Shown in pieces: positions 1-6,760 of a DNA stretch of 16,821 nt (within the stretch, counting starts at the first letter, position 1; each line of letters begins with the position of its first letter). This DNA is from CAG-791 sp963629395. GTDB taxonomy: Bacteria > Bacillota > Clostridia > Lachnospirales > Lachnospiraceae. The notes beneath the pieces were generated by a model. That model made no database searches. It was not told the DNA's origin and was given only the letters and a program-made list of their open reading frames with translations. Made by a program: the position numbers and the translations under genes. The stretch lies in contig CAVGIV010000059.1 in NCBI GenBank assembly GCA_963629395.1, forward strand, positions 1-16,821, in the 5' to 3' direction.

Positions 1-1760
1 GGATGGCCAAGCGCTATCCGGAGATTCTGCGCACGGAATTCACCGGGATGAAGAGAAAGTTCGGCGGCCGCCACAACTCCTGCCCGAGCAGCTATGCCTT
101 CCGGCATTTCTCGGCGGAGCTGGCCTCCCATCTGGCGGAGCACTATAAGGGACAATCGAACATTGTGGCCTGGCACGTCAGCAATGAATACGGCGGAGCC
201 TGCTATTGCGCAAACTGTGAGAACGCCTTCCGCGCCTGGCTGAGGGACAAGTACGGCACCCTGGAGGCTGTAAACTATGCCTGGAATACCCATTTCTGGG
301 GACATACCTTCTACGAGTGGGATGAGATTGTGGCGCCGAACCTTTTGAGCGAGCACTTTGAGGAGCGTAGGAGCATGTTCCCCGGCATTACGCTGGATTA
401 TCGGCGCTTCATGTCGGACAGCATGCTGTCCAATTTCCGTGCGGAATACGCTGCGATCAAAAAATGGATTCCCGATGCCAGCATCACCACAAATCTGATG
501 GGGCTGTATCCCGGACTGGATTACCGGGAATGGGCTAAATATCTGGATTTTGTCTCCTGGGACAATTACCCTTCGGCGGATGAGAAGGCGGCGGACATCG
601 CGTTTAAGCACGATCTGATGCGGGGATTGAAGCGGGATCTTCCGTTCTGCCTGATGGAGCAGACGCCCAGCGTATCCAACTGGCTGCCAAGCGCTACCTT
701 AAAGCGCCCCGGTGAGATGCGGATGGTCAGCTACCAGGCGGTCGCACACGGCGCTGATACAATTATGTTCTTTCAGATGCGGCAGAGCCCGGCCTCGTGC
801 GAGAAATTCCACGGCGCCATCATCCAGCATGTTGGGAACACGCAGAACCGCGTATTCCGGGAGTGCGCGCAGCTGGGAGCGGAGCTGCAGCAAATCGGCG
901 GTGCGACGCTGGGCAGTATGGCTCAGCCGAAGGTGGCGATACTGTACGACTGGGACAACCGGTGGGCGATCGAGGGATCGTCGGGACTGTCCCTTGACAT
1001 TGAATATCCGGAAGAGGTTATGCAGTATTACCGGCCGCTCTTTGACGCCAACATCGATGTGGATGTCGTCGGCATGGAGGAGGAGCTGTCTCGCTATCAG
1101 CTGGTGATCGCGCCGGAGCTGTATATGGTTAAGCCGGGCGTGAAGGACTCTCTGGAGAAATTTGTTGAGAGGGGCGGAACGCTGGTGTTGTCGCTGTACT
1201 GCGGCATCGCAGACGAACATGACCGCGTGGTCTGCGGCGGATATCCGGGAGAGCTCCGGAGCCTTGCGGGGATCTGGATAGAGGAATTCGATGCGCTGAA
1301 GGAGAAGGAGAACCGCTTTGTCTGGAACGGAAAGGAATATCCGGCACGGTATGCCTTTGCCATTTCTCACTGCGAGGGGGCCAAGAGCCTTGCTGCATAT
1401 CAGAGTGATTTCTATGCGGGAACGCCGGTTCTGACGCGCAGCGAATACGGAAACGGCCGGGTGTACTACGTCGGAACGAGATCGGACGAAGCGTTCTATC
1501 GTGATTTCATGCAGATAATCTGCACGGAGGCCGGAATTGTATCCTGCGCGGCAGGGCTTACGGAAGAGGTTCCCGAAGAGATGGAGATCACAAGGCGCTG
1601 CAGCGAAAAGGGTGAGTTCTGGTTTTGCCTGAATCACAAGGAGGAAGAAACGCAGCTGGTGCCGCAGATCCCGGTTACGGATGTGATCATGGGACAAAGC
1701 TACGCGGCAGGAGAGCGGATCCCGTTTGCTGCGTATGATGTGAAGATTCTGAGGAAGTGA
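1..1760 (+). CDS. GH42 beta-galactosidase, 5' end outside the window
   Basis: Cytoplasmic glycoside hydrolase family 42 enzyme that releases terminal beta-galactose from galactosides. The frame is open to the left edge (the first two bases finish a Trp codon), so the ATG at position 3 is internal. Numbering from that Met, residues 1 to about 300 are the TIM barrel. The acid/base is Glu62 in VSNEYGG and the nucleophile is Glu219 in LMEQTPS. Cys27, Cys67, Cys69 and Cys72 match the zinc-binding cysteine cluster of family structures. The trimerisation domain starts near residue 308 (KVAILYDWDNRWA), and a small beta domain ends the protein at residue 585. By alignment from memory with the Thermus A4 enzyme, about 80 N-terminal residues are missing. 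There is no signal peptide in view. The family call is firm; the natural substrate is not visible. No transporter partner lies downstream. Confidence 0.93.
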   Translation, partial: MAKRYPEILRTEFTGMKRKFGGRHNSCPSSYAFRHFSAELASHLAEHYKGQSNIVAWHVSNEYGGACYCANCENAFRAWLRDKYGTLEAVNYAWNTHFWGHTFYEWDEIVAPNLLSEHFEERRSMFPGITLDYRRFMSDSMLSNFRAEYAAIKKWIPDASITTNLMGLYPGLDYREWAKYLDFVSWDNYPSADEKAADIAFKHDLMRGLKRDLPFCLMEQTPSVSNWLPSATLKRPGEMRMVSYQAVAHGADTIMFFQMRQSPASCEKFHGAIIQHVGNTQNRVFRECAQLGAELQQIGGATLGSMAQPKVAILYDWDNRWAIEGSSGLSLDIEYPEEVMQYYRPLFDANIDVDVVGMEEELSRYQLVIAPELYMVKPGVKDSLEKFVERGGTLVLSLYCGIADEHDRVVCGGYPGELRSLAGIWIEEFDALKEKENRFVWNGKEYPARYAFAISHCEGAKSLAAYQSDFYAGTPVLTRSEYGNGRVYYVGTRSDEAFYRDFMQIICTEAGIVSCAAGLTEEVPEEMEITRRCSEKGEFWFCLNHKEEETQLVPQIPVTDVIMGQSYAAGERIPFAAYDVKILRK

Positions 1761-1776
1761 TTTTTCATGACTTGTG

Positions 1777-1798
1777 GAAACGCTGATTGAGGCGTTTC
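1777..1798 (+). terminator. weak hairpin after the GH42 gene
   Basis: GAAACGC (1777-1783) and GCGTTTC (1792-1798) form a 7-bp perfect stem with an 8-nt loop, 17 bases after the GH42 stop. Only a poor T-run follows. It may be a weak terminator that separates GH42 from the next transcription unit. Confidence 0.35.
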
Positions 1799-1810
1799 TC
1801 TAAGTCAAAT

Positions 1811-1839
1811 TTGCGGATTGTGAGCGAAATTGATATAAT
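1811..1839 (+). promoter_or_regulatory. sigma-A-type promoter with extended -10
   Basis: TTGCGG at 1811-1816 is a weak -35 (3 of 6). After a 17-bp spacer comes a perfect TATAAT at 1834-1839, preceded by TG at 1831-1832, which makes an extended -10. Transcription would begin near 1846. This excludes an upstream TTG start at 1787 for the following ATPase. Confidence 0.7.
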
Positions 1840-1894
1840 CACATTGCATCACAAAACATCACAAATTTTGAAAATGATCACAAAGAATCACAAA
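1838..1894 (+). repeat. five helically phased ATCACAAA repeats
   Basis: ATCACAAA occurs perfectly at 1848, 1858, 1877 and 1887. A 6-of-8 copy (ATCACATT) at 1838 overlaps the -10 box. Start-to-start spacings are 10, 10, 19 and 10, about one or two helical turns, so all copies face nearly the same side of the DNA. The block fills the leader between the promoter and the ATPase start. It could be an operator bound by an oligomer, or phased A-tracts that bend the DNA. No known motif is recognised. Confidence 0.8.
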
Positions 1895-1899
1895 ATCAT

Positions 1900-1903
1900 G
1901 GAG
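1900..1903 (+). promoter_or_regulatory. ribosome binding site choosing the ATPase start
   Basis: GGAG lies 9 bases before the ATG at 1913. The other in-frame ATGs, at 1874 and 1898, have no Shine-Dalgarno-like sequence in front of them, only repeat sequence. This favours 1913. Confidence 0.5.
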
Positions 1904-1912
1904 AAACGCGGC

Positions 1913-2992
1913 ATGCAGTATGGCATCAGTCCCTTTACCAGAACACCCGGCGTGGCAGGGAAAGCACTCATAGACACCCATTTCTCGGAAGAGATTATTG
2001 CTAATTTCGAGAGTCCGGAGTCATATAAGTATGTCTATAAGATTGTTGGACTTAGAGGATCCGGAAAATCGGTAGAGTACTCCAGAGTGATGGACCATTT
2101 TCGCCAGAAGGATGAGTGGCTTGTATATGCACTGTCTGCCGGTGGAGATCCTCTGAACACACTGATATCTATGCTGAGCAGAGCTTCATTTGTTGAGAAA
2201 AATCAGCAGAGCGTGGTTCGCCGTACGGCAGGAACCGTTGGTGGGAATATCGCTTTTTTTGCTGCGCAAGCGAGCACGGAGATGTCCGTAAATACTGCGG
2301 AGAATCCAAATTACTATTCTGCAGAGGCAACCCTAAAGGAGATGTTGGCTGGGGCGAAGGAGAACGGATTTCATGTTCTGATTGGAATCGATGATATTGC
2401 AAAATCAGACGATATGGTTGAATTTCTCTCCATTATTGGCACGGTTCTGATGGAACCGGACAAGGATGTTCGCTTTATTTGTACGGGAATTTCAAAGAAT
2501 ATTGAGGATTTTGTTACGGTGCCGCATCTGTCCTTTTTTGTGCGCAATGAGTCCATTGTGATGAAGCCCCTTGATCTTCACGCTGTTGCCGCAAAATACC
2601 GGGTTCTCCTGGGAGCAGAGAAAGAGGACGCGGTCAGGCTGGCCCAATTTACAAAGGGCTATGCATATGCCTATCAGGTGCTGGGGGAGATTTGTTTTAA
2701 AGCAGGAAGGACAGTTGTTGACAAAGAAATCCTGGATAGCTTTGATGACGCAATGGCTCCGCAGTACGATCTGATTTGGGGAACGTTAACAGAAACGGAG
2801 AAGGAGCTTGTCAGAATTATTGTGATGGGGGCAGGCTCTGTGAAAGAGATAAAAGAGAAAATGGAAAAGCCATCGGGTTTTGCATCCCTGCGAGATCGTC
2901 TGATAAAAAAGCATTTGCTACTGGCGGAGCAAAGGGGAACTGTCTCGATACCGCTGCCAAGATTCCGGGAGTATGTGGATCTGTGGCAATGA
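1913..2992 (+). CDS. AAA/STAND-like P-loop ATPase with C-terminal winged helix
   Basis: A 359-residue soluble protein. Walker A is GLRGSGKS at residues 46-53, Walker B is VLIGIDD at 155-161, and a sensor-like RFICTG follows at 187-192. The last 70 residues (TLTETEKELV onward) look like a winged-helix domain, giving an Orc1/Cdc6-like or STAND-like layout: ATPase core, lid, DNA-binding-type domain. I do not recognise a named family. It could be a regulator, a DNA-binding ATPase or a sensor. Its stop overlaps the first possible start of the kinase gene by 4 bases (ATGA at 2989-2992), so the two are probably translated together. The start at 1913 has GGAG 9 bases upstream; 1898 and 1874 are alternatives. 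Base composition looks more AT-rich than the GH42 gene, which suggests transfer. The ATPase call is firm; the biological role is inferred. Confidence 0.8.
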   Translation: MQYGISPFTRTPGVAGKALIDTHFSEEIIANFESPESYKYVYKIVGLRGSGKSVEYSRVMDHFRQKDEWLVYALSAGGDPLNTLISMLSRASFVEKNQQSVVRRTAGTVGGNIAFFAAQASTEMSVNTAENPNYYSAEATLKEMLAGAKENGFHVLIGIDDIAKSDDMVEFLSIIGTVLMEPDKDVRFICTGISKNIEDFVTVPHLSFFVRNESIVMKPLDLHAVAAKYRVLLGAEKEDAVRLAQFTKGYAYAYQVLGEICFKAGRTVVDKEILDSFDDAMAPQYDLIWGTLTETEKELVRIIVMGAGSVKEIKEKMEKPSGFASLRDRLIKKHLLLAEQRGTVSIPLPRFREYVDLWQ

Positions 2993-3014
2993 GGCGGACG
3001 GTGACATACACAGC

Positions 3015-3018
3015 GGAG
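3015..3018 (+). promoter_or_regulatory. ribosome binding site for the HipA-like gene
   Basis: GGAG lies 6 bases before the ATG at 3025 and 3 bases before the ATG at 3022. The ATG at 2989, which overlaps the upstream stop, has no close Shine-Dalgarno sequence and would rely on translational coupling. Confidence 0.5.
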
Positions 3019-3024
3019 AAAATG

Positions 3025-4194
3025 ATGCATGAGTATTGGTTAATGCACAAGGATGTACCCTGTGCTTCCATTGCAATTGATCCGGATTCCGGAAGAATTA
3101 CGTCTTATCGGGAGAGAAACGGGGAATATTCCCCATTCCTTGGAAACTGCGATTTGGCGAAGATAAACAGGTGGTGGAGGCTGCGTTCGGTTCCTGCCTC
3201 GAGAGAAGTCATGCAAAGGGTGATTCGCGATGCCGGCTGCATCACGCCGGAGGAGTATCTGGAGAAGAATCTGGCTCTTAGTATGACGGATGCATACTGG
3301 GTTTGCCCCGTCTCCTCTGGTTTAAAATACCAGGATGTAAGCTTTCGGATCATCGCAGAGCGAGGCTCCGGAGTCATTCCATATCATCACGTGACGTCCT
3401 ACGATCCCAACGCGTCGCTGGGCGGTCAGATGGACAAATATTGGGACCTCAGAGGAGATGAACCGGTTCTTGTAAAGGAGAGCTATCGAAATTACGGGCA
3501 GCAGGCATGGAATGAGGTCTTTGCAACATACATTCATGCTAAACAAAATGCCGGAGTACCATATGTCTCGTACCGCGCAAAACGGCTGGAGGACGGCGGG
3601 ATCGCATGCATATGCCCGATTTTTACATCGGATCGAATCGAATTTGTATCGGCGTATGAGCTGCTGGAAAGTGACAAGATGCCGAATGATACGAATAACT
3701 ATCAGGCATACATTGAAATCGCTGTGAGAAACGGAATCGACAGGCGGTGCATGCAGGAATTCATGGACTATCAGACGATGACGGATTTTCTGATCAGCAA
3801 CACCGATGAGCATCTCCTGAACTTTGGCGTTCTGCGGGATGTTGATACCCTGCAGCTCCTTGGGCCGGCACCCATCTTCGATTCCGGCAACAGCATGTTC
3901 TATTCGGAAAACAGAGCGGTGTCGTATTCCAGGGCGGAGCTTCTGGAGAGAAAGATAACCGGCTTTTATCAGACAGAGGAGAAGATGCTTTTAAACGTTG
4001 CAGATCCCGGAATTGTGAAGCTGGATCTGATGCCGGATCGGCAGGAAGTAATGGACTTTTTCTCGAGGCAGGGGATTCCGGAGCAAAAGGCGGCGTTTAT
4101 TGCGTCGAATTACCAGATAAAGCTCCAGATGGCAGATGAGCTTCAGCATGGGAAGAAGATTTCGCTGTATAGGGAGAGGCAGAAGGCGTTATGA
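3025..4194 (+). CDS. HipA-like serine/threonine kinase
   Basis: A 389-residue protein of the HipA-like kinase superfamily. Numbering from 3025, the glycine-rich loop is ASLGGQ near 130-135. The ATP-binding lysine is Lys151 (LVKESY), with a probable partner Glu164. The catalytic loop NTDEHLLNFG carries Asp261 and Asn266, and the metal-binding Asp286 lies in PIFDSG. All core kinase residues are present, so it should be active. The N-terminal part (HEYWLMHKDVP, then a WWRLRSVPASR segment) matches a Clostridia subfamily often annotated only as HipA domain-containing. Known HipA toxins phosphorylate translation factors and are restrained by a HipB helix-turn-helix partner. No HipB lies here; the partner is the ATPase just upstream. 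Whether this kinase is toxic is not visible. The start could be 2989 or 3022 instead. Confidence 0.8.
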   Translation: MHEYWLMHKDVPCASIAIDPDSGRITSYRERNGEYSPFLGNCDLAKINRWWRLRSVPASREVMQRVIRDAGCITPEEYLEKNLALSMTDAYWVCPVSSGLKYQDVSFRIIAERGSGVIPYHHVTSYDPNASLGGQMDKYWDLRGDEPVLVKESYRNYGQQAWNEVFATYIHAKQNAGVPYVSYRAKRLEDGGIACICPIFTSDRIEFVSAYELLESDKMPNDTNNYQAYIEIAVRNGIDRRCMQEFMDYQTMTDFLISNTDEHLLNFGVLRDVDTLQLLGPAPIFDSGNSMFYSENRAVSYSRAELLERKITGFYQTEEKMLLNVADPGIVKLDLMPDRQEVMDFFSRQGIPEQKAAFIASNYQIKLQMADELQHGKKISLYRERQKAL

Positions 4195-4219
4195 CAGCTT
4201 CCGCAGTTGTCATAACGCC
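4185..4219. terminator. strong hairpin overlapping the kinase stop codon
   Basis: GGCGTTATGACA (4185-4196) and TGTCATAACGCC (4208-4219) are perfect 12-bp arms. Three more inner pairs, one of them G-T, leave a 5-nt loop. The left arm contains the TGA stop of the HipA-like gene. No T-run follows, so intrinsic termination is uncertain. It could protect the mRNA 3' end, or mark the junction with the degraded gene beyond it. Confidence 0.6.
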
Positions 4220-4227
4220 GAAACCGC

Positions 4228-4465
4228 TATATCAGACCGGACTTTCCGGGAAGATATGATGAAGGCTCTTCGGGAGTCGGAGTAGATTCGTTTTATTACA
4301 ACAAGACATGAACAAGGGGCCGCCTTTATGGCAGATGTGGTGGGCCGTCTGACGGGAAAGGCCGGCGTATGCCTCTCAACGCTTGGACTGGGCGCCACGA
4401 ATCTCGTGACCGGTGTAGCGGACGCCAACAGTGACGGGGCACCGCTTGTTGCGATTACCGGGAGA
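4228..4465 (+). pseudogene. ilvB: decayed fragment of acetolactate synthase large subunit
   Basis: The + strand encodes IRFITTRHEQGAAFMADV (from 4286), then GRLTGKAGVCLSTLGLGATN and VTGVADANSDGAPLVAITG. This is the N-terminal thiamine-diphosphate-binding region of acetolactate/acetohydroxyacid synthase; the E of RHEQGAAFMA is the usual cofactor-activating glutamate. Upstream, MKALRESE (4259-4282) matches the preceding family segment but is followed by an in-frame TAG at 4283-4285. GLSGK (4239-4253) lies in another frame, so there is also a frameshift or deletion. Homology stops at about 4465, so some 450 C-terminal residues of a usual 550 are absent. This is a remnant with no function. It begins right after the hairpin that ends the kinase gene and converges on the metallo-hydrolase gene. 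The family call is firm; the parent could be ilvB or alsS. Confidence 0.85.
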
Positions 4466-4522
4466 ATCGCAAACTCTCCGCACAGCTCAGGGACCTGCAG
4501 TTGTAGTATCCGGTTTTCTGTG

Positions 4523-5392
4523 TCAATAAGACGGCGTTTCCCATACAAGTCCGGCACCGGTGCGCATATAGGAGGGAACTGTTTCGGAGAAGACCTCCAG
4601 CCCCATAGCTCCGGTACAATGGCAGACACCGGCGCAGGCAATATTGCTGTGTTGGAACCAATCTGCTGTCCTTCTGATACGGACAGGGTCTGGTGGAACC
4701 AGATGCGTTCCGCCAAAAACGGCGTGAATGGTTTTGCCTGGGAAGCGCTTTAGCACTGTGGAAAGGATATTCCGGATACCGTGGTGTGCACATCCCGTCA
4801 GGACGACTAAGCCTGCAGGGACATCGACAACACAGACCTGTTCCTCCGGGAAGGAATCCAAAGTGAAGGACCCATCCGCCAGTTCCATTACGGAGGATGG
4901 ATGGACTGCCTCTTCCTGTTCCGGAGACGGGAAGTTGCCTAATAGGTAGATGTTCCGGCCAATTGCTACCACATCATCAGCAAGGCAGCGAAGCCCTGTC
5001 ATCCTGTTCTGAAAGAACCAGGCAGGCTCCATCGGAGGACCGACAAGCTCAATGGTTTGAGCATAGGTTTCCTGCAGCGGTGGATCATAACGGTGGTCCC
5101 ACCATTTCCGGGTGAAGAAGCCGGTATGCGCATAGACCGGAACATCGGAAGACAGGACATCTGTCAGTGATAGAAAGCCGCCGCAGTGGTCTCTGTGGTT
5201 GTGGCTGAATGCAACGGCAGTTGTTTCATGGAGATCAATTCCGAGTCTCCTTGCATTTCGAAGGCACGCGCCGCGCTCTCCTGTGTCGAAGAGAAGATGA
5301 TCCGCACCGTCTTCCAGATAGATGGACAGGCCGTATTCTGCCTCTAAATTCGGATCGAGTGAGGTGTTTTCGGATAAGATCGTAAGTTTCAT
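4523..5392 (-). CDS. MBL-fold metallo-hydrolase
   Basis: A 289-residue cytoplasmic metallo-beta-lactamase-fold protein. The metal motif HNHRDH is at residues 64-69 in a SHNHRDHCGG context, followed by GCAHHGI (200-206), FGGTH (226-230) and HCTG (258-261). This pattern resembles the subfamily that includes the dihydropterin-ribofuranosyl-aminobenzene phosphate synthase-like proteins, common in Clostridia and mostly without a proven substrate. The frame opens at 5452, but that start would include a large terminator-like palindrome, and homology begins at MKLTILSEN, so 5392 is chosen. The nearest purine-rich sequence (AGAAGG) is 13 bases upstream, which is weak. It lies downstream of the Pot-type importer on the same strand and may be expressed by readthrough. 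The reaction is unknown. Confidence 0.85.
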   Translation of the reverse strand: MKLTILSENTSLDPNLEAEYGLSIYLEDGADHLLFDTGERGACLRNARRLGIDLHETTAVAFSHNHRDHCGGFLSLTDVLSSDVPVYAHTGFFTRKWWDHRYDPPLQETYAQTIELVGPPMEPAWFFQNRMTGLRCLADDVVAIGRNIYLLGNFPSPEQEEAVHPSSVMELADGSFTLDSFPEEQVCVVDVPAGLVVLTGCAHHGIRNILSTVLKRFPGKTIHAVFGGTHLVPPDPVRIRRTADWFQHSNIACAGVCHCTGAMGLEVFSETVPSYMRTGAGLVWETPSY

Positions 5393-5412
5393 AGTGAGCT
5401 TCGAACCTTCTA

Positions 5413-5445
5413 AAACGGGGGAAACGCGACGCGTTTCCCCCGTTT
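5413..5445. terminator. 33-nt near-perfect palindrome, probable terminator
   Basis: Two 16-base arms (5413-5428 and 5430-5445) are exact inverted repeats around a single A, containing GGGGG and CCCCC runs. On the - strand it lies 54 bases past the binding-protein stop, starts with AAA and ends in TTTT. It should end the importer operon, partly or fully, before the MBL gene. Confidence 0.75.
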
Positions 5446-5499
5446 GTTTCATCTCGTGTCTATAGTAAAGGATTGAGAGAAAAGAACGTGTTGTAGTTC

Positions 5500-6657
5500 T
5501 TACTGTACATTAACCGTGCGCTGGAAAGTATCGATCCAGGCTTCCTTGTTCTCGGCAATGTAAGACTCATCGAACTCCTTCAGAGCGTTCATGGACTCCT
5601 CGCCAAAGGCAAGATAGCTCTTTAAGGAATCATCCATGGTGGCATTCTTGTTCACAGGAGCCTCGTTCATCACTTCTGCAATCTTATTCTGTGTGCTCTC
5701 ACTGATGAGATATTCAACATACAGCTGTGCAAGCTCAGGATTCTTGCAGTTCTTTACTACATTTACAGTAGCAGGAGCAGAGAAGGAACCCTCAGAGGCA
5801 TCGGTCCAGACCATGTTCAGGCCGCTTTCCGTGAGGCTGGGCATATAGATGTCCATGAAAACAGCGATATTGGCCTCGCCAGTCGTAAAGGCATTCACTA
5901 CATCAGATGTGGTGGTATACCAAAGATCAATGTTGTCCTTCTTTTCCTGCATAAGCTCCATAGCAGGTGTTACATCCTCCTGGCTGCCGCCAAGATCCTC
6001 TGCCAGAGCAACCAGAAGGTAAGGGCCGGCAGTGGATGTCATGTCAGGGAGTGCTACCATGTGAGCATACTGATCATCGAACAGATCCTCATAGGACGTA
6101 GGTGCCGGAAGTCCTGCCTGCTCCAGGGCATCTGCGTTGTACATGATGCCGTAGCGGTCCAGAGAGTAGCAGGGGCCATAGCCGTCTGCATCTACAGCGA
6201 TGTCATACAGATCACCGAGACTGGTCACGACATTGGTGTCAATCTTTTCAAACAGTCCCTCACTGTTGCCGGTCTGGGAAAAGCTTCTGGAAAGCATAGC
6301 AACATCCGCTGTGGGATCGTCCTTCTCAGCCATCAGCTTGTTGATACGGTCACCATTGCCGCTGGTGGGGTCTACAACGATGGTGCAGTTGTACTGCTTC
6401 TCGAAGTCCTCGGAAAGAGTCTTCAGACTGGTTTCTGCCCAGCCCCACGTAGCAACGACGAGCTCTGCGCCGCCGAAGTCCTGCGTAGTCTCCGATTCTG
6501 CAGAAGAATCTGTACTCTCAGTGGCTGCAGCCTCTGAAGTTTCTGCAGTCGCGGCCGAGGTATCCGCAGAGGATTCCTCCTGGGTGCTGCCGCAGGCCGC
6601 GAGGCCCATGACCATGGTCATGGACAGCATGAGTGCCCAAATACGTTTGTTTTTCAT
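5500..6657 (-). CDS. ABC importer substrate-binding lipoprotein (PotD-like)
   Basis: A 385-residue extracytoplasmic solute-binding protein. It has a lipoprotein signal peptide with lipobox LAAC and lipidated Cys22, then a Ser/Thr/Glu/Ala-rich linker to about residue 62 that spaces it from the membrane. The mature domain opens with ELVVATWGWAET and keeps the family layout, including RYGIMYNADAL and a DMTSTAGPYL segment. It binds the solute and delivers it to the two permeases. The ATG at 6657 has AAAGGAGG 6 bases upstream, the strongest ribosome site on this strand, fitting the excess of binding protein such systems need. It is the last gene of the importer set, 74 bases after the ATPase. Polyamine is the default guess from the partners; aminophosphonate, iron or others are possible. 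The substrate is not readable here. Confidence 0.88.
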   Translation of the reverse strand: MKNKRIWALMLSMTMVMGLAACGSTQEESSADTSAATAETSEAAATESTDSSAESETTQDFGGAELVVATWGWAETSLKTLSEDFEKQYNCTIVVDPTSGNGDRINKLMAEKDDPTADVAMLSRSFSQTGNSEGLFEKIDTNVVTSLGDLYDIAVDADGYGPCYSLDRYGIMYNADALEQAGLPAPTSYEDLFDDQYAHMVALPDMTSTAGPYLLVALAEDLGGSQEDVTPAMELMQEKKDNIDLWYTTTSDVVNAFTTGEANIAVFMDIYMPSLTESGLNMVWTDASEGSFSAPATVNVVKNCKNPELAQLYVEYLISESTQNKIAEVMNEAPVNKNATMDDSLKSYLAFGEESMNALKEFDESYIAENKEAWIDTFQRTVNVQ

Positions 6658-6712
6658 AATAGTCCTCCTTTTGCTGCAATCATTTTCTGCAGCGGTTCAG
6701 TATGTTGCGGCA

Positions 6713-6760
6713 ATGATTCAGCATCATCTCCTTATCTATGACTGGCCGATGCTGAATCAT
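6713..6760. repeat. 13-bp inverted repeat across the ATPase stop codon
   Basis: ATGATTCAGCATC (6713-6725) and GATGCTGAATCAT (6748-6760) are perfect arms with a 22-nt loop. The arm at 6748-6760 encodes the last residues of the ATPase; the other arm is in the spacer before the binding-protein gene. It lacks a T-run on the - strand, so it looks more like an RNA-processing or stability hairpin than a terminator. Confidence 0.6.

Noticed and set aside
699..1697. 332-codon open frame on the - strand inside the GH42 gene
   Set aside because: Its sequence shows no recognisable domain and it lies fully antisense to a gene with clear catalytic motifs. It is a shadow frame typical of GC-rich codon positions.
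1838..1894. CRISPR array
   Set aside because: The repeats are only 8 bases with 2- to 11-base spacers, far below CRISPR dimensions, and no cas genes are present.
1787..1912. TTG start at 1787 for the ATPase
   Set aside because: It lies upstream of the predicted transcription start near 1846, and the added residues read through the promoter and repeats.
2776..3024. Upstream extension of the HipA-like gene to 2776
   Set aside because: The extra residues lie in another frame of the ATPase gene and look non-native. A ribosome site fits 3025, and the first plausible start is 2989.
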